Below, one piece after another: positions 20,171 through 30,955 of a stretch of DNA of 64,000 nucleotides. Where the stretch lies: NCBI GenBank assembly GCA_951799405.1, contig OX637339.1, positions 13,764,001-13,828,000 of the forward strand. The letters run 5' to 3'. The notes under the pieces were generated by a model. That model had not been told where the DNA came from. It saw nothing but the letters and a program-made list of their open reading frames with translations, and did no database searches. The position numbers were made by a program, and so were the translations under genes. Numbering within the stretch: position 1 is the first letter of the stretch; each line of letters opens with the position of its first letter. This DNA comes from Agapetus fuscipes (taxonomy: Eukaryota; Arthropoda; Insecta; Trichoptera; Glossosomatidae).

Positions 20171-20343
20171 GACACCCTCTGTGTACGATAACTGAGGATG
20201 AACAGATCATTCCTCAGCACATTTTCAGTTTACTTTTATCTAAAGATAGGTTGGACAGGGATGTGGACAGTGGAGGAACTATTTCGAGCCGCGTGAGAGA
20301 ATCTCGAGAATCATAGTCGACGTCGAGGGGACTTGACAAGGCA

Positions 20344-20709
20344 TTAGAAGAAGAAGATTATTTTTACAGCAGTTTTCGGAATCAATTTCACTGTTTTGAA
20401 TGACTGAGTCATTTCGCCCTTAGCCTGGCATCGAACAGAACAAAGCTTGCCCGAGTAAAGTGCAGGGGTAGCGGGTGGAGAGCGCTCAGTATAGGACGGA
20501 AGTGCGGGCTGAGAAACCGCTTTCCTTCTTATCAGGGGAAAGTCCTCGAGACTGTTACTGTCACCGCGTACACACTGAGGGATAATGGACAACATCAAGA
20601 CACAAGCAAATGTAGTGAAGATTAAGTGTGGTCCTTCCGCCAGTACAAAACATCGAATGAATTCAGAACTATAATCTGTAATGTAAGTAACGCGAAGATA
20701 TGGAAACAT
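20344..20709 (-). CDS. Candidate exon with signal-peptide-like segment
   Basis: This 121-codon frame is in a GC-richer patch than its surroundings. It contains a hydrophobic run, HLIFTTFACVLMLSIIP, followed by QCVRGDS, then a proline- and serine-rich stretch and a CSVRC motif. That order (hydrophobic segment, small residues, mature-looking region with cysteines) resembles the N-terminus of a secreted protein. ATTACAG on the minus strand at about 20669-20675 could be a splice acceptor. No convincing GT donor is visible and I recognise no family. The final residues of the frame are low complexity and are probably not coding. Confidence 0.3.
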   Translation of the reverse strand: MFPYLRVTYITDYSSEFIRCFVLAEGPHLIFTTFACVLMLSIIPQCVRGDSNSLEDFPLIRRKAVSQPALPSYTERSPPATPALYSGKLCSVRCQAKGEMTQSFKTVKLIPKTAVKIIFFF

Positions 20710-20755
20710 TTAAAAATCATTTTGAATAAATTTGAACCTACAAATAAATGTGTGT

Positions 20756-21056
20756 AATAATAATATTAAGATGATGTATTTGGTGAGCGCTGTTTTTGAG
20801 TAAATCACACCTCGAGAGCCCTCTCCGAGCTTGGTCGTCGCTGTAGAAAACGCCGATTCTCAAGCAAGACCCAGTTACTATAAGGCTGGATGGATCTTTC
20901 GTGACCGGTCTTTGGTAAATGTAATGAATTTTTCACCCAGCGAGAGCATATTTGAAAATAGAAATGGTATATTTTTTTGTGCTCCGCAGAGATTCAAACC
21001 CACAACCAACCATTTACGAGTCAGATGTGTTTTAACAGTAGACTACGGACCGGTCC
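20756..21056 (-). mobile_element. SINE D1
   Basis: Complete, from the ATT tail to a tRNA head with a degraded B box. Confidence 0.8.
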
Positions 21057-21060
21057 AAAA

Positions 21061-21165
21061 GTGTAAGTTTGCGATTAAAAATGCTGCATGTGTACCTACT
21101 CGCAAATGAACATAAACCCTGCAATTCATGCCGTATTTCGCTAAATAACAGGTGACACATTGGCA
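21061..21165 (-). repeat. Family A internal fragment
   Basis: Minus-strand middle part, abutting the D1 head. Confidence 0.65.
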
Positions 21166-21171
21166 TTTTTT

Positions 21172-21262
21172 TTCAGTTCCTCTGCAGGACTTCCATCCAG
21201 TGTCAAAGATTTCTAGATTTTCTGAAATCTAGGGATTCTCCCGCACAGGATTCCTTAAAAAA
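21172..21262 (+). repeat. LINE family C 3' UTR fragment
   Basis: GATTCTCCCGCACAGGATTC matches the 3' UTR at 57808-57837 and the inverse at 15360-15380. Confidence 0.5.
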
Positions 21263-21533
21263 ATATCCAACCCTCGTTTGACCGCGGTATTATTAAAGAT
21301 GCAAACAGGGCAATTTGAATGAAGACATTATAAAAATGTGCACAGGCCGCGAAGCAAAATAAAGCGATTCATGTTGTATTAAAAACCACACTAAATTAGC
21401 ATATAAAAGGTCCGCAGGATAGAACCCTAGACTTAGTGCATTGTTAGCATGCTAATATAAACATTATTCTACGGACCGGCGAGGAAAAAATCAAGAAAGG
21501 AACAGAAAAGAAAAGAACAGGGCCTGCAGACTC

Positions 21534-21615
21534 AACGGGCGTCGGTAGATCTTGCTGTATCTATTTGACGATAGAACGCAATAAAACATGGCGGCGTGTA
21601 AACAGCTGATTGCTG
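21534..21615. repeat. Single arm of the ATGGCGGCG MITE group
   Basis: CGTCGGTAGATCTTGCTGTA to CATGGCGGCGTGTAAACAGC matches one arm of the element at 57443-57634. The other arm is missing. Confidence 0.6.
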
Positions 21616-21851
21616 CATATTTCTCATCGATCAACATATCTGGGTGTTAATTATGGATGGAGTATCTAAGCCGTTTTGTGTGCCAAAAAGAGTGAGCCCA
21701 AGATCGTCATCATCATACGAAAAAGGTATTGTTGTAATCAGTTTCCGGGCAACCGTCATGTTTATGTCCCCCTGTTGACGTATGACGTTAATATGCCATA
21801 TTTTTTTGTTCGTTGTTTACCTATTATTGTGTGTTCATGATGATTATGATG
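21616..21851. other. No recognisable feature
   Basis: No gene or repeat assigned. A GATGATTATGATGATC microsatellite lies at the right end. Confidence 0.3.
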
Positions 21852-22096
21852 ATCTAATCTAATCTAAGTCGCAAAGATATGTTACATTGGAGATTCACAT
21901 TACATGCACTCCCACAACCAGACACGTACAAGTGTGAGTACAAGTGCATGTGAACCTACAACATTAAAACCAAATCTCAAATGGGCATATACCCTGCAAC
22001 TCTTGCCGTCCTTCCCTGTGACAGGGGTGACATTGGCAAAGTGAACCATTTTTACAGCATGGGTGGTCAGCCGCATACCAACCTCTAAGTCAAGGA
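21852..22096 (-). mobile_element. Family A element
   Basis: Full-length. Close to the LINE-linked subfamily at 5329-5586 (CACTCCCACAACCAGAC). Confidence 0.85.
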
Positions 22097-22097
22097 A

Positions 22098-22265
22098 CTA
22101 TGATGATGATGGATGATTTATTTCTTGTGGCGCCATATAATGGTCCAGGACCATCTCAAGCGCGCCATGGCTTCTGGAAAAAGCAGTGTCTTCGGTCCCT
22201 TTCTGAAGGTGGTTGTATGCTGGTTCGCGCGAACACCGACGGGGTAACTGTTCCAGGCAACCGGC
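22098..22265 (-). pseudogene. LINE C-terminal fragment with ATG/CAT tail
   Basis: Inverse copy of the 3' region at 16380-16560: GTCCAGGACCATCTCAAG, GCCATGGCTTCTGG and the GATGATGATGG tail are shared. It adjoins a family A copy, as the 16.3 kb copy does. Confidence 0.65.
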
Positions 22266-22946
22266 CATAATTTTGAACTGAAGCCTCTCTTTCTTGCCTA
22301 TAGTCTCGCTAAATGACGCCACATTTTTCCCCGCATTTAAAATATGCGACGTCCATAGGAAAGTTTTTTTTAACAGAAAAACTTACTTTTCATCAAAAAA
22401 TATAAAAAAATACCGCAAAAGAGAGACACGAGATGGCTGTCAACCCTGCTTCAGTCTTCTTTCATTGTTTTCCAAATTATTTTCAAAAGAGGATCCCTCC
22501 CCCCCCCCCCCCCCGACCCCCTTCAGTTTAAGCCGCCATGAAAAATTTCCCCCACAAACGATATCTTAGCATGCAACATTTTCGCGTGTTATATTTTGTA
22601 ATATCACACTAACAATCCCCAGGGTGCTTCACTCGTGCTGTCTCACAAACTAGCACTCGTGTTACAACGATTCATTCATCATTACTACGCAGTGGAATAA
22701 ATAACTATTGGCAGTCTATCATCATTCATTCTTATTTCTTGACTTTGTCTTAGTGTGTTGAGCGTTGAAGCCAGGCAAAAGGAAACAGTTCTTGTACACA
22801 TTTAACATGGAAAAATATATCGGGAGAAAAAAAAAAAACTTTTTGACTCGATCGAACCATTCTGACAATAGTTGACATACTTTCTTTTTTCGGGTTTTGT
22901 ATCCATGTTCTTTTTTTGGTAGTTATTTCACTTTTAGATTAACACC
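22266..22946. other. Unclassified; includes a poly-C tract
   Basis: A C run lies at about 22498-22514. No gene recognised. Confidence 0.3.
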
Positions 22947-22980
22947 GACATTTCGCTCATTACTTCGATGAGCATCTTCC
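22947..22980 (-). other. Structured motif with GCTCAT/ATGAGC stem
   Basis: Minus-strand GGAAGAT, GCTCAT, a seven-base loop, ATGAGC, GAAATGTC. The stem is a perfect 6 bp and differs completely in sequence from the stems at 38620-38635 and 62534-62551. Confidence 0.5.
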
Positions 22981-23317
22981 AAGGTCAGCCCGGCGCTTTG
23001 ATCTCCTTAAAGGCGCCGAAGATGAATTGGTACAGGGCTGAGTATAATTCTGAGAGGAGAACATGTTTTCTGAAAATTCTATTGAAATCCGTTTAGCGGC
23101 TTAGTAGTTATATTTTACACATGCAAACAAGATTGTTATTGGAATATAAATCATACTTAAAGTATGAAAAAACGCTAATAAGTTTCAAATAAACAATGCA
23201 AAAATAAAAGTGCGTTTTTTCTTTACAAGTTGGTTTATTTTCTCGCGGGCTTTCGGTGTGATTTCACCACATCATTAAGAGGACAACTAAAAAATCTAAA
23301 AATTGCAAAAATGATTT
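22981..23317. other. Unclassified; weak motif copy
   Basis: At 23235-23285 the minus strand has TTAATGATGTGGTG, AAAT, CACACCGAAAG, a weaker version of the same stem arrangement. Confidence 0.35.
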
Positions 23318-23558
23318 CCTTTACATGAGTAAGTATGAGGCTGACCAAGAATAGGTACTGTACAAATGGTATACTTTGCTTATGTCACCCCTGTTTCAGC
23401 GAAGCTCAGCAAAAGTTACAGGGTTTATGTTAATTTTTAGAATTGTATCTTTATTTCAGGATTTGCAAATGCTTATTTACATGTATCTGCTTCTGGGCGT
23501 GCAACAACTATGAATCTTCAATTAAAATATATCTCAGCGACTACGACTATAGATTGTC
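23318..23558 (+). mobile_element. Family A element, diverged
   Basis: Full-length but with many substitutions. The hairpin reads CCCTGTTTCAGCG. Confidence 0.75.
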
Positions 23559-23844
23559 ATATTTCAGCGCCAAGCAATCACTTTTGCTTGTTATCCACGG
23601 GCGGTAAGCTTGCGCGCATGTTGAACGTAAAGGGATGGTTTGTGGGGGTGCTAGGGGTGTGCCTGCTTTATGCGGGTCAAATTTGACATTTTTATAATGA
23701 AATCCCCAGGCGGGATTTAATCACTGCAAAAATACAACCCTAAAGACAAAGCGGTGGACTTTGTGGAATTGATTTTTTCACTCTCCCTCAAGAACAAACT
23801 TTTACTTTACAATGTAGAAAATGAGTATATAAGATGATAAAGAT
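23559..23844. other. No recognisable feature
   Basis: No gene or repeat assigned. Confidence 0.3.
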
Positions 23845-24008
23845 TTACATTTAAAATTCATCTTCTGATGTACAAGTTCGCGCTTTGTCATGCCACATGT
23901 GAACTTAAAACATAAAACTCCAGTCTTAAATGAACATCTGCAACTCTTGCTGACCTTCCCTGAAACATGGGTGACATTGACAATGTGTTTGGTAGATCTC
24001 ATACCAGT
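23845..24008 (-). mobile_element. Family A element, truncated
   Basis: The 5' end is diverged (GGTAGATCTCATACCAG) and the 3' tail is lost. Confidence 0.7.
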
Positions 24009-24200
24009 GAATATATTTTTGACTAAGAAAATGCAGAGGCCGGGTTGCTGGGGAAATGGTAATATAATATTTCTGCTGTGGTTGCTTAAGATACTTGTCA
24101 CATAAATGTGAGCCGTCTACCCACCGACAAAACAATCAAATTTCAAGTAAGCGCAGAGTCCATTACGTGTCTTAGAGATATGAGGTATTTAAGTAGTGCT

Positions 24201-24441
24201 CAATAATCTATAATCTCAGTTGCAAACATACATTACATTTGAGATTCACATTACATTCATTTCCACAAGCAGATACGCATTAGACCGCGCTTACACATGC
24301 CGCATGTAAACATACAACATAAAAACCCAATCTCAAATGAACAGATGCCCTGCAACTTTTGCCGACCTTCTGAAACAGCGGTGACATTGGCAAAATGAAA
24401 CATTTTTTACAGCATGGGTGGTCAGCCTCATACCAACCTAA
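24201..24441 (-). mobile_element. Family A element
   Basis: Full-length, with the TCTATAATCT tail type. Confidence 0.85.
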
Positions 24442-24902
24442 TAGTACATAAGTAGAAACAATTTCAAAAAGTACAAATAACAATGCACCGAATTTGCTGA
24501 TAGGTACGCGGTAATTCTACCAATGTCTAGAAACACGACAAGTGGACCTTTCTGGCAGAACAAATAGATCTATAACAGGAAGGATTTGGCTCGGTAGGAT
24601 AGAGTTCGCCTGAGTCATCTAGACATTGAAGAACAAAAATGAGTTTATAAAACAAATTCTGTGTGTAAAAATATATCTACAACTCGTTAAATAAACCTTA
24701 AGGTCTTTTCAAATGTAAAAAGGAACAAAAAATATACTCAACATTTTGACCGTCTTTTCGTTCCAAAATTCAATAACAACATATATTACCTAGAGGTAAA
24801 TGTTTCATGCAGCCCCAACACGGCAATCTATCACCCTTCAAAGTCGGGCGGATCTTTGATCCAGATCTCTAGGGAAGCGTCTTAATCCAGGTGTTGTATC
24901 TT
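24442..24902. other. No recognisable feature
   Basis: No gene or repeat assigned. Confidence 0.3.
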
Positions 24903-24983
24903 GCGCGGTGTTTGTAGTTAGAGGAGCAAGATAACGGATTATCTGTTCTAGACGCAACCCTTCATGAGGGATCATCGGTATGG
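24903..24983. repeat. Direct repeat left of foldback structure 2
   Basis: GATTATCTGTTCTAGACGCA and surrounding bases match 25640-25724 over about 80 bp. The copies flank the foldback arms. Confidence 0.75.
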
Positions 24984-25190
24984 TTCCACGACAAGTCGGT
25001 CAAAGAAAACACGTCCACTGACAGCTCGGTCAGGGACAAATCGGTCACACGACAGTTCATCAACACAACTTTTCGGGAACAGACAGCTTGGCCACAGATA
25101 ACATGCCCACAGACACATCGGTAACGGATAAGTTGGTCACACGACATTTCGGTCACATACAATATATGGTCCACAAAAAGCTCTGTCAGA
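24984..25190. repeat. Foldback arm, left (locus 2)
   Basis: About ten units of the CGACAAGTCGGTCA type at roughly 20-22 bp spacing, for example CACTGACAGCTCGGTCAGGG and GACAAATCGGTCACACG. Confidence 0.7.
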
Positions 25191-25197
25191 GGAAGCT

Positions 25198-25440
25198 CCT
25201 TGACAAATAGGTTGCTATGAGGCTGACATCCTATTCTGTACAAACTTGGCTCAATTTTTCCAATGACATCCCGGTTTCAAGGAAAGGCGGCAGGAGTTGC
25301 AAAGTTAATGTGCATGTGAAGTTTGATTTACTTTGTAGGTAACGTGCTACATGTGTAAGCGTGAACTTACATGAGCCTGCTTTTGGGCATGCATTAAATA
25401 TGACCCTTAAGTGACAATTTATCTTTACAACTTAGATTAT
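25198..25440 (+). mobile_element. Family A element inside foldback structure 2
   Basis: Full-length, starting CTCCTTGACAAATAGG directly against the left arm and ending CAACTTAGATTATTATTA. Confidence 0.85.
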
Positions 25441-25489
25441 TATTAATATATACATATGTACAGTAACGTAACTACAAAGGTTTTTTGGA

Positions 25490-25639
25490 GAACAAGTTAT
25501 CTGTGATGGAGTTGTCTGTGGACCTATATTGTTTGTGTCCGAAATGTCGTTGACCGACAAGTCGTGTGGACGAACTGTCGTGTTGTGCTATCTGTGAACG
25601 AGTTATCTTTGACCGATTTTTCGTGACACGGTTATATAT
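25490..25639. repeat. Foldback arm, right (locus 2)
   Basis: Inverse units such as GACCGACAAGTCGTGTGGAC, ending TTCGTGACACG as at locus 1. Confidence 0.7.
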
Positions 25640-25724
25640 TGCCCCACGGTATTTAGTAGTTAAGAGAGCAAGACAACGGATTATCTGTTCTAGACGCAAC
25701 CCTTCACAAGGGATTATTAGTATG
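25640..25724. repeat. Direct repeat right of foldback structure 2
   Basis: Partner of 24903-24983, about 90% similar by eye. Confidence 0.75.
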
Positions 25725-25779
25725 GGTGCTATGTGAAATATTTGTACAACGATTAAGGGCGTTATCTCATCTAGTTAAT

Positions 25780-26035
25780 CTAACCTAGTATGAGCACATC
25801 GTCAGATGGAGTAGGAAGAAGAGACGGTTCTGGAATGACCATGTAGACTGCATGAGTGAAAGTAGGTCAATCCTGATCGTGGCACAGGAGATACCAGACG
25901 GCCAGCGTCTACCAGGTCGCCAATCCAAAATATGGAAGAACAGCTGGTCTTCTGCATCACAGGAGGGAGTTCCGGATTATACAGATGCAAGATGTTATAC
26001 AAGAATAAGAAAAATAAAGTTATCTACTCTAAGAT
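25780..26035 (+). pseudogene. LINE C-terminal fragment
   Basis: The frame reads KKRRFWNDHVDCMSESR, PDGQRLPGRQSKIWKNSW and a short C-terminus. The order WN-HV-RM followed by PDG-R-GR-P-K-W is the tail of a LINE ORF2, of a family different from the RTE-like copies. Confidence 0.6.
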
Positions 26036-26039
26036 ATAC

Positions 26040-26274
26040 TCTATAATCTAAGTTGCAAAGATGTATTCACATTTAAGGCTCCTATCTAATGCATATCCAC
26101 AAGAAGCCTTTGGGATGATCTAGAATCATGAAAAGGCGCTTTTCAAATTCAATCAAAAGAGGACATAAGCCCTGCAACTTAAGTAGACATTTCCTGAAAC
26201 AGGGGTGGCATTAACAAAAGTGAACATAATTTTACAGAATGGCTTAGCTTCAGTCCAAACTATGAGCCAAGGAA
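26040..26274 (-). mobile_element. Family A element, rearranged middle
   Basis: Both ends are present. The palindrome segment is replaced by about 50 bp of unrelated sequence (GGGATGATCTAGAATC region). Confidence 0.75.
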
Positions 26275-26372
26275 CACAAATAATTAATTACATTTTTTAA
26301 CTATATAATAAATAAAATGTTTAAAATACCTACAATCTTTCGATTAAAATCCGAATTGCAAATTTTAAAGCC

Positions 26373-26445
26373 TTAGCCGCCAACATTACAGATCAACCGA
26401 CATTTTTATCTTGCCCTTGCACACTTCTTCCCTTTCATGCAGTCA
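26373..26445 (-). pseudogene. RTE-like LINE 3' end
   Basis: Minus-strand RLICNVGG ending and the adjacent codons only. Confidence 0.6.
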
Positions 26446-26726
26446 TGAAAAATGAGAAAGACATGGAAGAGTATTGTAATACATCGACTCATATCTAAGC
26501 GGTTCACATAAAACCCGCGCACGATAAGCTTTTCCTGCTTTTCATACGATAATGATGATGGGTGGAATACGATGCGATGTGACGTCACAATGGTAAATAT
26601 GTTTTCTTATCGTAATCCGTCATCTCGTGGAACTTCCGTAGAGTCTGCTAACACCATGACTGCACAAAGCTTCTCACCGCTGTGTCACAAAATGACGCTA
26701 TCGTCAAGTGGATAAGACGTCTGTTA
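26446..26726. other. No recognisable feature
   Basis: No gene or repeat assigned. Confidence 0.3.
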
Positions 26727-26893
26727 CCTATACTAAGTTGTGAAGATGTACTGACATTTTACGCTTATATTTAATGCACGCCCACAGGCAGATAGTGTAA
26801 GTTCACGCTTATACATGCTGCATGTGTTCATACCAAAAAAAATAAACCTCACATGAACACAGTCTCTTCTATCGCTTTTCCCTAAAACAATGA
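26727..26893 (-). repeat. Family A 3' two-thirds
   Basis: Minus-strand copy lacking the 5' end, joined to LINE sequence at the right. Confidence 0.7.
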
Positions 26894-26899
26894 TTCTTT

Positions 26900-27110
26900 C
26901 GGTTCTTGCATACTTTCTTCAGTCATACTCTTGCATTCTCTTCTTTTGTTGGCTGTGAATATCCCATTCGTTCGCTCTTTGAGAAATTCGATCCATCCAT
27001 ACTCTTCTCGGTATTCCTCAATCACGAAATCCATTTACTCTTTAAACGTATACTTTCTTCGTCAGTCTTTCATCGCTCATTCACTCCATATGTCGAAAAT
27101 TCTGTTTTGT
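26900..27110 (-). pseudogene. RTE-like LINE C-terminus, degraded
   Basis: Minus strand: KD-RRKYTFKE, EEYGWIEFLKERTNGIF and NKRRECKSMTEE with stops. The alignment to 4990-5170 is clear despite frame changes. Confidence 0.65.
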
Positions 27111-27115
27111 TTTAA

Positions 27116-27358
27116 TATATCTAAATCTAAGCTGCAAAGATATACATCATTTAAGATTCATATTAAACGCATATCCACAAGCAGACATGAATAAGTTCGC
27201 GCTAACACATGCCGCATGTGAACCTACAATATAAAAACTCAAATGAACATAATCCCTGCAACTCTAGCCGACCTTCCCTGAAACAGGGGTGACATTGGAA
27301 AAGTGAACCATTTTTTACAGTATGGGTGGTCAGCCTCATACCAACCTATAAGTCAAGG
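27116..27358 (-). mobile_element. Family A element
   Basis: Full-length and well preserved (CCCTGAAACAGGGGTGACAT). Confidence 0.85.
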
Positions 27359-28082
27359 AATATAGAAAGAAGAAAATATTTTCTCACTCTGCCAGCAGAG
27401 AAAGCGTTAAAGTCATCTCCTACGCGGAACAGATAACCAAACCGTAGAACCAAAATGTGCTACGCCGTCGCTCGTAGCGCGTATCGTTTAAGGGTGTATG
27501 ATTTCATTTTAATATGAATTTATTTGCCCGTCACGGACACCTATTATCCAGTAGCCGCGACAATGCATCAAATCCCGCGTTTAGCTTTGAGAGTTCGTCG
27601 GTAGGAGATCGTATTGTATCTGAACCATTTTGTGTTTTTTTTAGCAATAAAATAACATGAAAGCGAAAGCGAAGCGAAGTTATACATTAATTAAAAACAA
27701 GCATTTATTTTATTTTATTTATATACAAATACAAAAAAAGGTATTCATTTATTTGTTAACAAATTTACAACTATTCACTTTCGTTCGTGGTAACAGATAT
27801 ATCCAAGTATATAAGTAAATAATTATTCCCCCTGTACCGATTACTCAAAAATGCAAAGAAACTGGCATAAGGTCTCTAGAGAGCGTTTTACATTTCACAG
27901 AATTGGAATAAAACGCTACAGTTCAGTTTACACTATAGTCACACAGAAGCACACACGTGTGTGCCCTGTATTTTTACATTGCATATTTTATCAAAGTGTA
28001 GACTCCAGTGGTTGCAGACCTATACAAGTGTATTAAAATAAAATATGAAAAAAAAATATATATATTTCATTTTCATTGTTTA
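27359..28082. other. No recognisable feature
   Basis: No gene or repeat assigned. Confidence 0.3.
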
Positions 28083-28333
28083 TCTTGACTTATAGGTTGG
28101 TATGAGGCTCACCACCCAAACTTTAAAAAATGGTTTACTTTACCAATGTCACCCCTGTTTCAGGGAAGATCAGTAAAAGTTGCAGGGCTTTTGTTTATTT
28201 GTGGATTTGATTTTAATATGTAAATGCGCATGCACGATTTGTAAATGCGAACTTACAAGTGTATTTTTGTGAGCATGCACTTAATATGAACCTTAAATGT
28301 TAACATAGTTTTGCCACTTAGATGATAGATTAT
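28083..28333 (+). mobile_element. Family A element
   Basis: Full-length, of the TTTGTAAATGCGAACTTAC variant. Confidence 0.85.
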
Positions 28334-28347
28334 ACATTGTGATTATG

Positions 28348-28597
28348 TCCCAATGACTCAGTTGATAGAGTGCTTGCATTCCATGCCGAGAGCTGAGGTT
28401 CGTATCCCACGGAGGATGTCAGAAATGATTTCCCGTGTCGGTGTTTATGTCAACTCAATAATAAAATACCGGCAAGGTTTCTCAACCTTAACAATAAATG
28501 AGAACCAGCCCCCTCGGGAGCTGGGACACCCCCGCTTCAACTGAAATGGTTGGCGTAAGGCCGGCTTCCTTACCTATAAAAATACAACTTTCATTTT
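28348..28597 (+). mobile_element. SINE D2
   Basis: Near-complete: head ATGACTCAGTTGATAGAGTG, B box GGTTCGTATCCC, then the body to ACCTATAAAAATACAA. It lies just after the family A copy. Confidence 0.85.
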
Positions 28598-28904
28598 TCT
28601 TTTCATCTTCGTCTCCTAAATGATATTAATTTTTAAAGTTAAAAAAAGGTTTCATATTACTGCGTAGCCAGGGAATGTTTGTTGAGGCCGTGACTGCGTA
28701 TGTGTTCAGTAAATATGCAAGTGTGTGTGTGCTCATGGACTTCACCCTGTGCGACGGAAGACAACGCATCCAAGTGCTATATATATGCCTGTATAGTATA
28801 CTTTTTTGTACCATTGGATGTGTACATTGAAATAGCAACATGAAGTTTTTTTTCTGATAATTCAACTAAGTGATGGAATATATTCTAAGCATAAAAGCAG
28901 CACA

Positions 28905-29296
28905 AAAGATATACCATTTATATTTTCAAATTTGCTCTTCGCTGGGTTGAAAAATTCATAAAACCTTTACCAATGACCGGTCACGAAATGTCCATCCGGC
29001 CTTACAGCAACTGGGTCTTGCTTGAGAATTGGCGCTTTGTAGCGACGACGATGAAGCTCGTAAAAAGGTCGATAGCTCAATTTGTAGAATGCTTGCATTC
29101 CATGCCGAGAGCAAGGGTTCGATCTCAAAGGTTGACTCAGCCTTCATAAGAAATGAGAACCAGCCCTTCACGGGAGCTGGGAAACCCCCACTTCAACTAA
29201 AAGTGGTTGGTGTGAGGACGGCCCCCTTACCTGTAAAAAAAAATAGGTCCCGAAGCGCCACATGCGACTCCTTCGGGGATAACGCAGGCAAGAAGT
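28905..29296 (+). mobile_element. D1-D2 dimeric SINE lacking the first tRNA head
   Basis: The D1 body (28905-29060) runs through AAGCTCGTAAAAAGGTCG into the D2 head (GATAGCTCAATTTGTAGA) with no tail between them. The D2 part has a deletion of about 60 bp after the B box. Confidence 0.8.
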
Positions 29297-29321
29297 TAAT
29301 TTATTTATTTAATTTTTTACA

Positions 29322-29372
29322 TGACCAAAGAGCGCCGTTTTTGTGTGTTTCACACCTCAAGGGCCCTCCTAA
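29322..29372 (-). repeat. SINE D1 3' fragment
   Basis: GCGCCGTTTTTGTGTG and CACACCTCAAGGGCCCTC only. Confidence 0.65.
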
Positions 29373-29800
29373 TCATGAATTAGATATTTTAAAAGGGTGC
29401 CGTTTCAGTGCTCCCTTAAAAATGCCAACAGATTCCGAAACCCTCACTCCGGGTGGCAGTCTGTTCTACTCCATCGGCCCCGAAAACCGGAAAGCGCGAT
29501 CCTCAAAATTAGTGCGTATTTGACGGCGAGACTGCATCAATCTGACAGCTTGACACCCCGCTGACCTAAGTGTCCGCCCCCTCACACTCACTTCAACGGG
29601 GGAAAATATGTCTGCCAGATATGATGGAGCCAAACCATTTAGGGCTTTAAATACCATCAAACACACACGGAACCCTCTCAGGGAAACGAAGCCAATGTAG
29701 TTCTTTCAACAGCGAAGTGATGTGAGAGAATTTGGACATCCCGAAGATCAGTCTTGCGGCCGCATTCAAAACAGACTGAAATCTGTTCAGTTCAGCGTTA
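29373..29800 (-). pseudogene. L2/CR1-like LINE C-terminus
   Basis: The minus strand reads VLNAAARLIFGMSKFSHIT, LLKELHWLRFPERV, MVFKALNGLAPSYLADIF, then RRQIRTNFEDRAFRFSGPME and, after frame changes, WNRLP and a final GALKR. The NAAARL, HWL-P-R and ALNGLAPSYL motifs place it at the end of an L2/CR1-type ORF2. The catalytic core is absent. Confidence 0.75.
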
Positions 29801-30417
29801 ACCACTAGACTAAATTACAGGCCTGAAAATTTCAAATTGCTCTACGCTAGGTTCAAAAAATGATTTCAATTCAACAAAAAAGGCCAGCCAGCAGAATTCT
29901 TTCCAGCTAAATCATTGAGCTAAATGAATTTCACTTTGAAATTCAAACAAACTTTCATATTATTCATGTAATGGAAAAAAACTTATCAGAATACTATAAA
30001 GTCGTGTGCAGCTCTCCGTACAATTCATTTCATCGCGCTTCAATGATCTTTCGCTGTCTTTCGCCATTTCGTTAAACTTTGCAAACTGTTTTTATGTACG
30101 TACGTATTATACTACCATAGCGTTTATGTATATACTCTTACACACACAATATAAGAGAGGGCTGACTCGAGCATCTTCGGCAATATACGATGATACACGA
30201 GTGTACCCGAAGTATGAAATGTAGCAAATACAGCGCAACCAAAAAATGTATGGAATCTTAAACAGCAACTCTAGATGGCGTTTTGATTTCCATGCATTTT
30301 TGAGAAACCAGTTGGTCCAGTTGTAACGTAAACGATTGTACTCTTTTGCATTATATAAATCTTGCTTCCATAAAACTAAGGAGATATAATATTTTTCTCC
30401 GCAGTTCATCTACCGGC
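29801..30417. other. Unclassified
   Basis: No gene. A D1 head remnant (GTTAACCACTAGACTAAATT) lies at about 29799-29818. Confidence 0.3.
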
Positions 30418-30917
30418 CGCAGGTGACGCTAGCGACCGGGTCATTTTTTGTATTGAAATCTTTATTTTTCCAGGTTAAATAGAAATCGGGGGAGAAAAAA
30501 TAAAACAAGTATGGCATTACAAACATAAAAAATATCACTTCAAATCCTAAAAGGAAAATAAACCATTAAAAGACGAATGTAGCTACAATATCGTATGCAA
30601 AATTTGGGTACTTTTTAAATAATCATAAAAAATCAATGAAAAGTAAAAAAAAACAACTAACAAGTAGAAAAAATAAAACTAATCAAAATTAATGTTTTGA
30701 AATAAAAAAAAGTTAGGATTTATTCATAAGAACAGTGGAAATCTCCATTTAAGGTATCTCCGTAAATAAAATTATTTTGAATTGGTTTTTTATGGAAAAA
30801 AATACCTAATTTTACGTGTTAATTTAATTTGGAAAAAAAATGCTACCTTACCATTAAAAATATGGGCTATTTTGGTCATCAAAGTTGGGCGCGCTGACCT
30901 CTCAATCACCCTTAAAG
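30418..30917 (-). repeat. Dispersed 0.5-kb repeat, copy 2
   Basis: Reverse complement of 11428-11925. The boundary sequences CATCAAAGTTGGGCGCGC and CTCAATCACCCTTAA correspond to the left end of copy 1. Confidence 0.7.
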
Positions 30918-30955
30918 AGGAACACTTTACGCGCGTCGTAGCAGGAGCTCCATCA

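Noticed and set aside
28348..28420. Genuine tRNA gene with TAGCTCAG-type A box
   Set aside because: Same reasoning: it continues into the D2 body and recurs many times.
29029..29523. 164-codon plus-strand frame
   Set aside because: Chimeric: it crosses a D1-D2 SINE junction, a D1 fragment and the antisense of an L2/CR1-like LINE.
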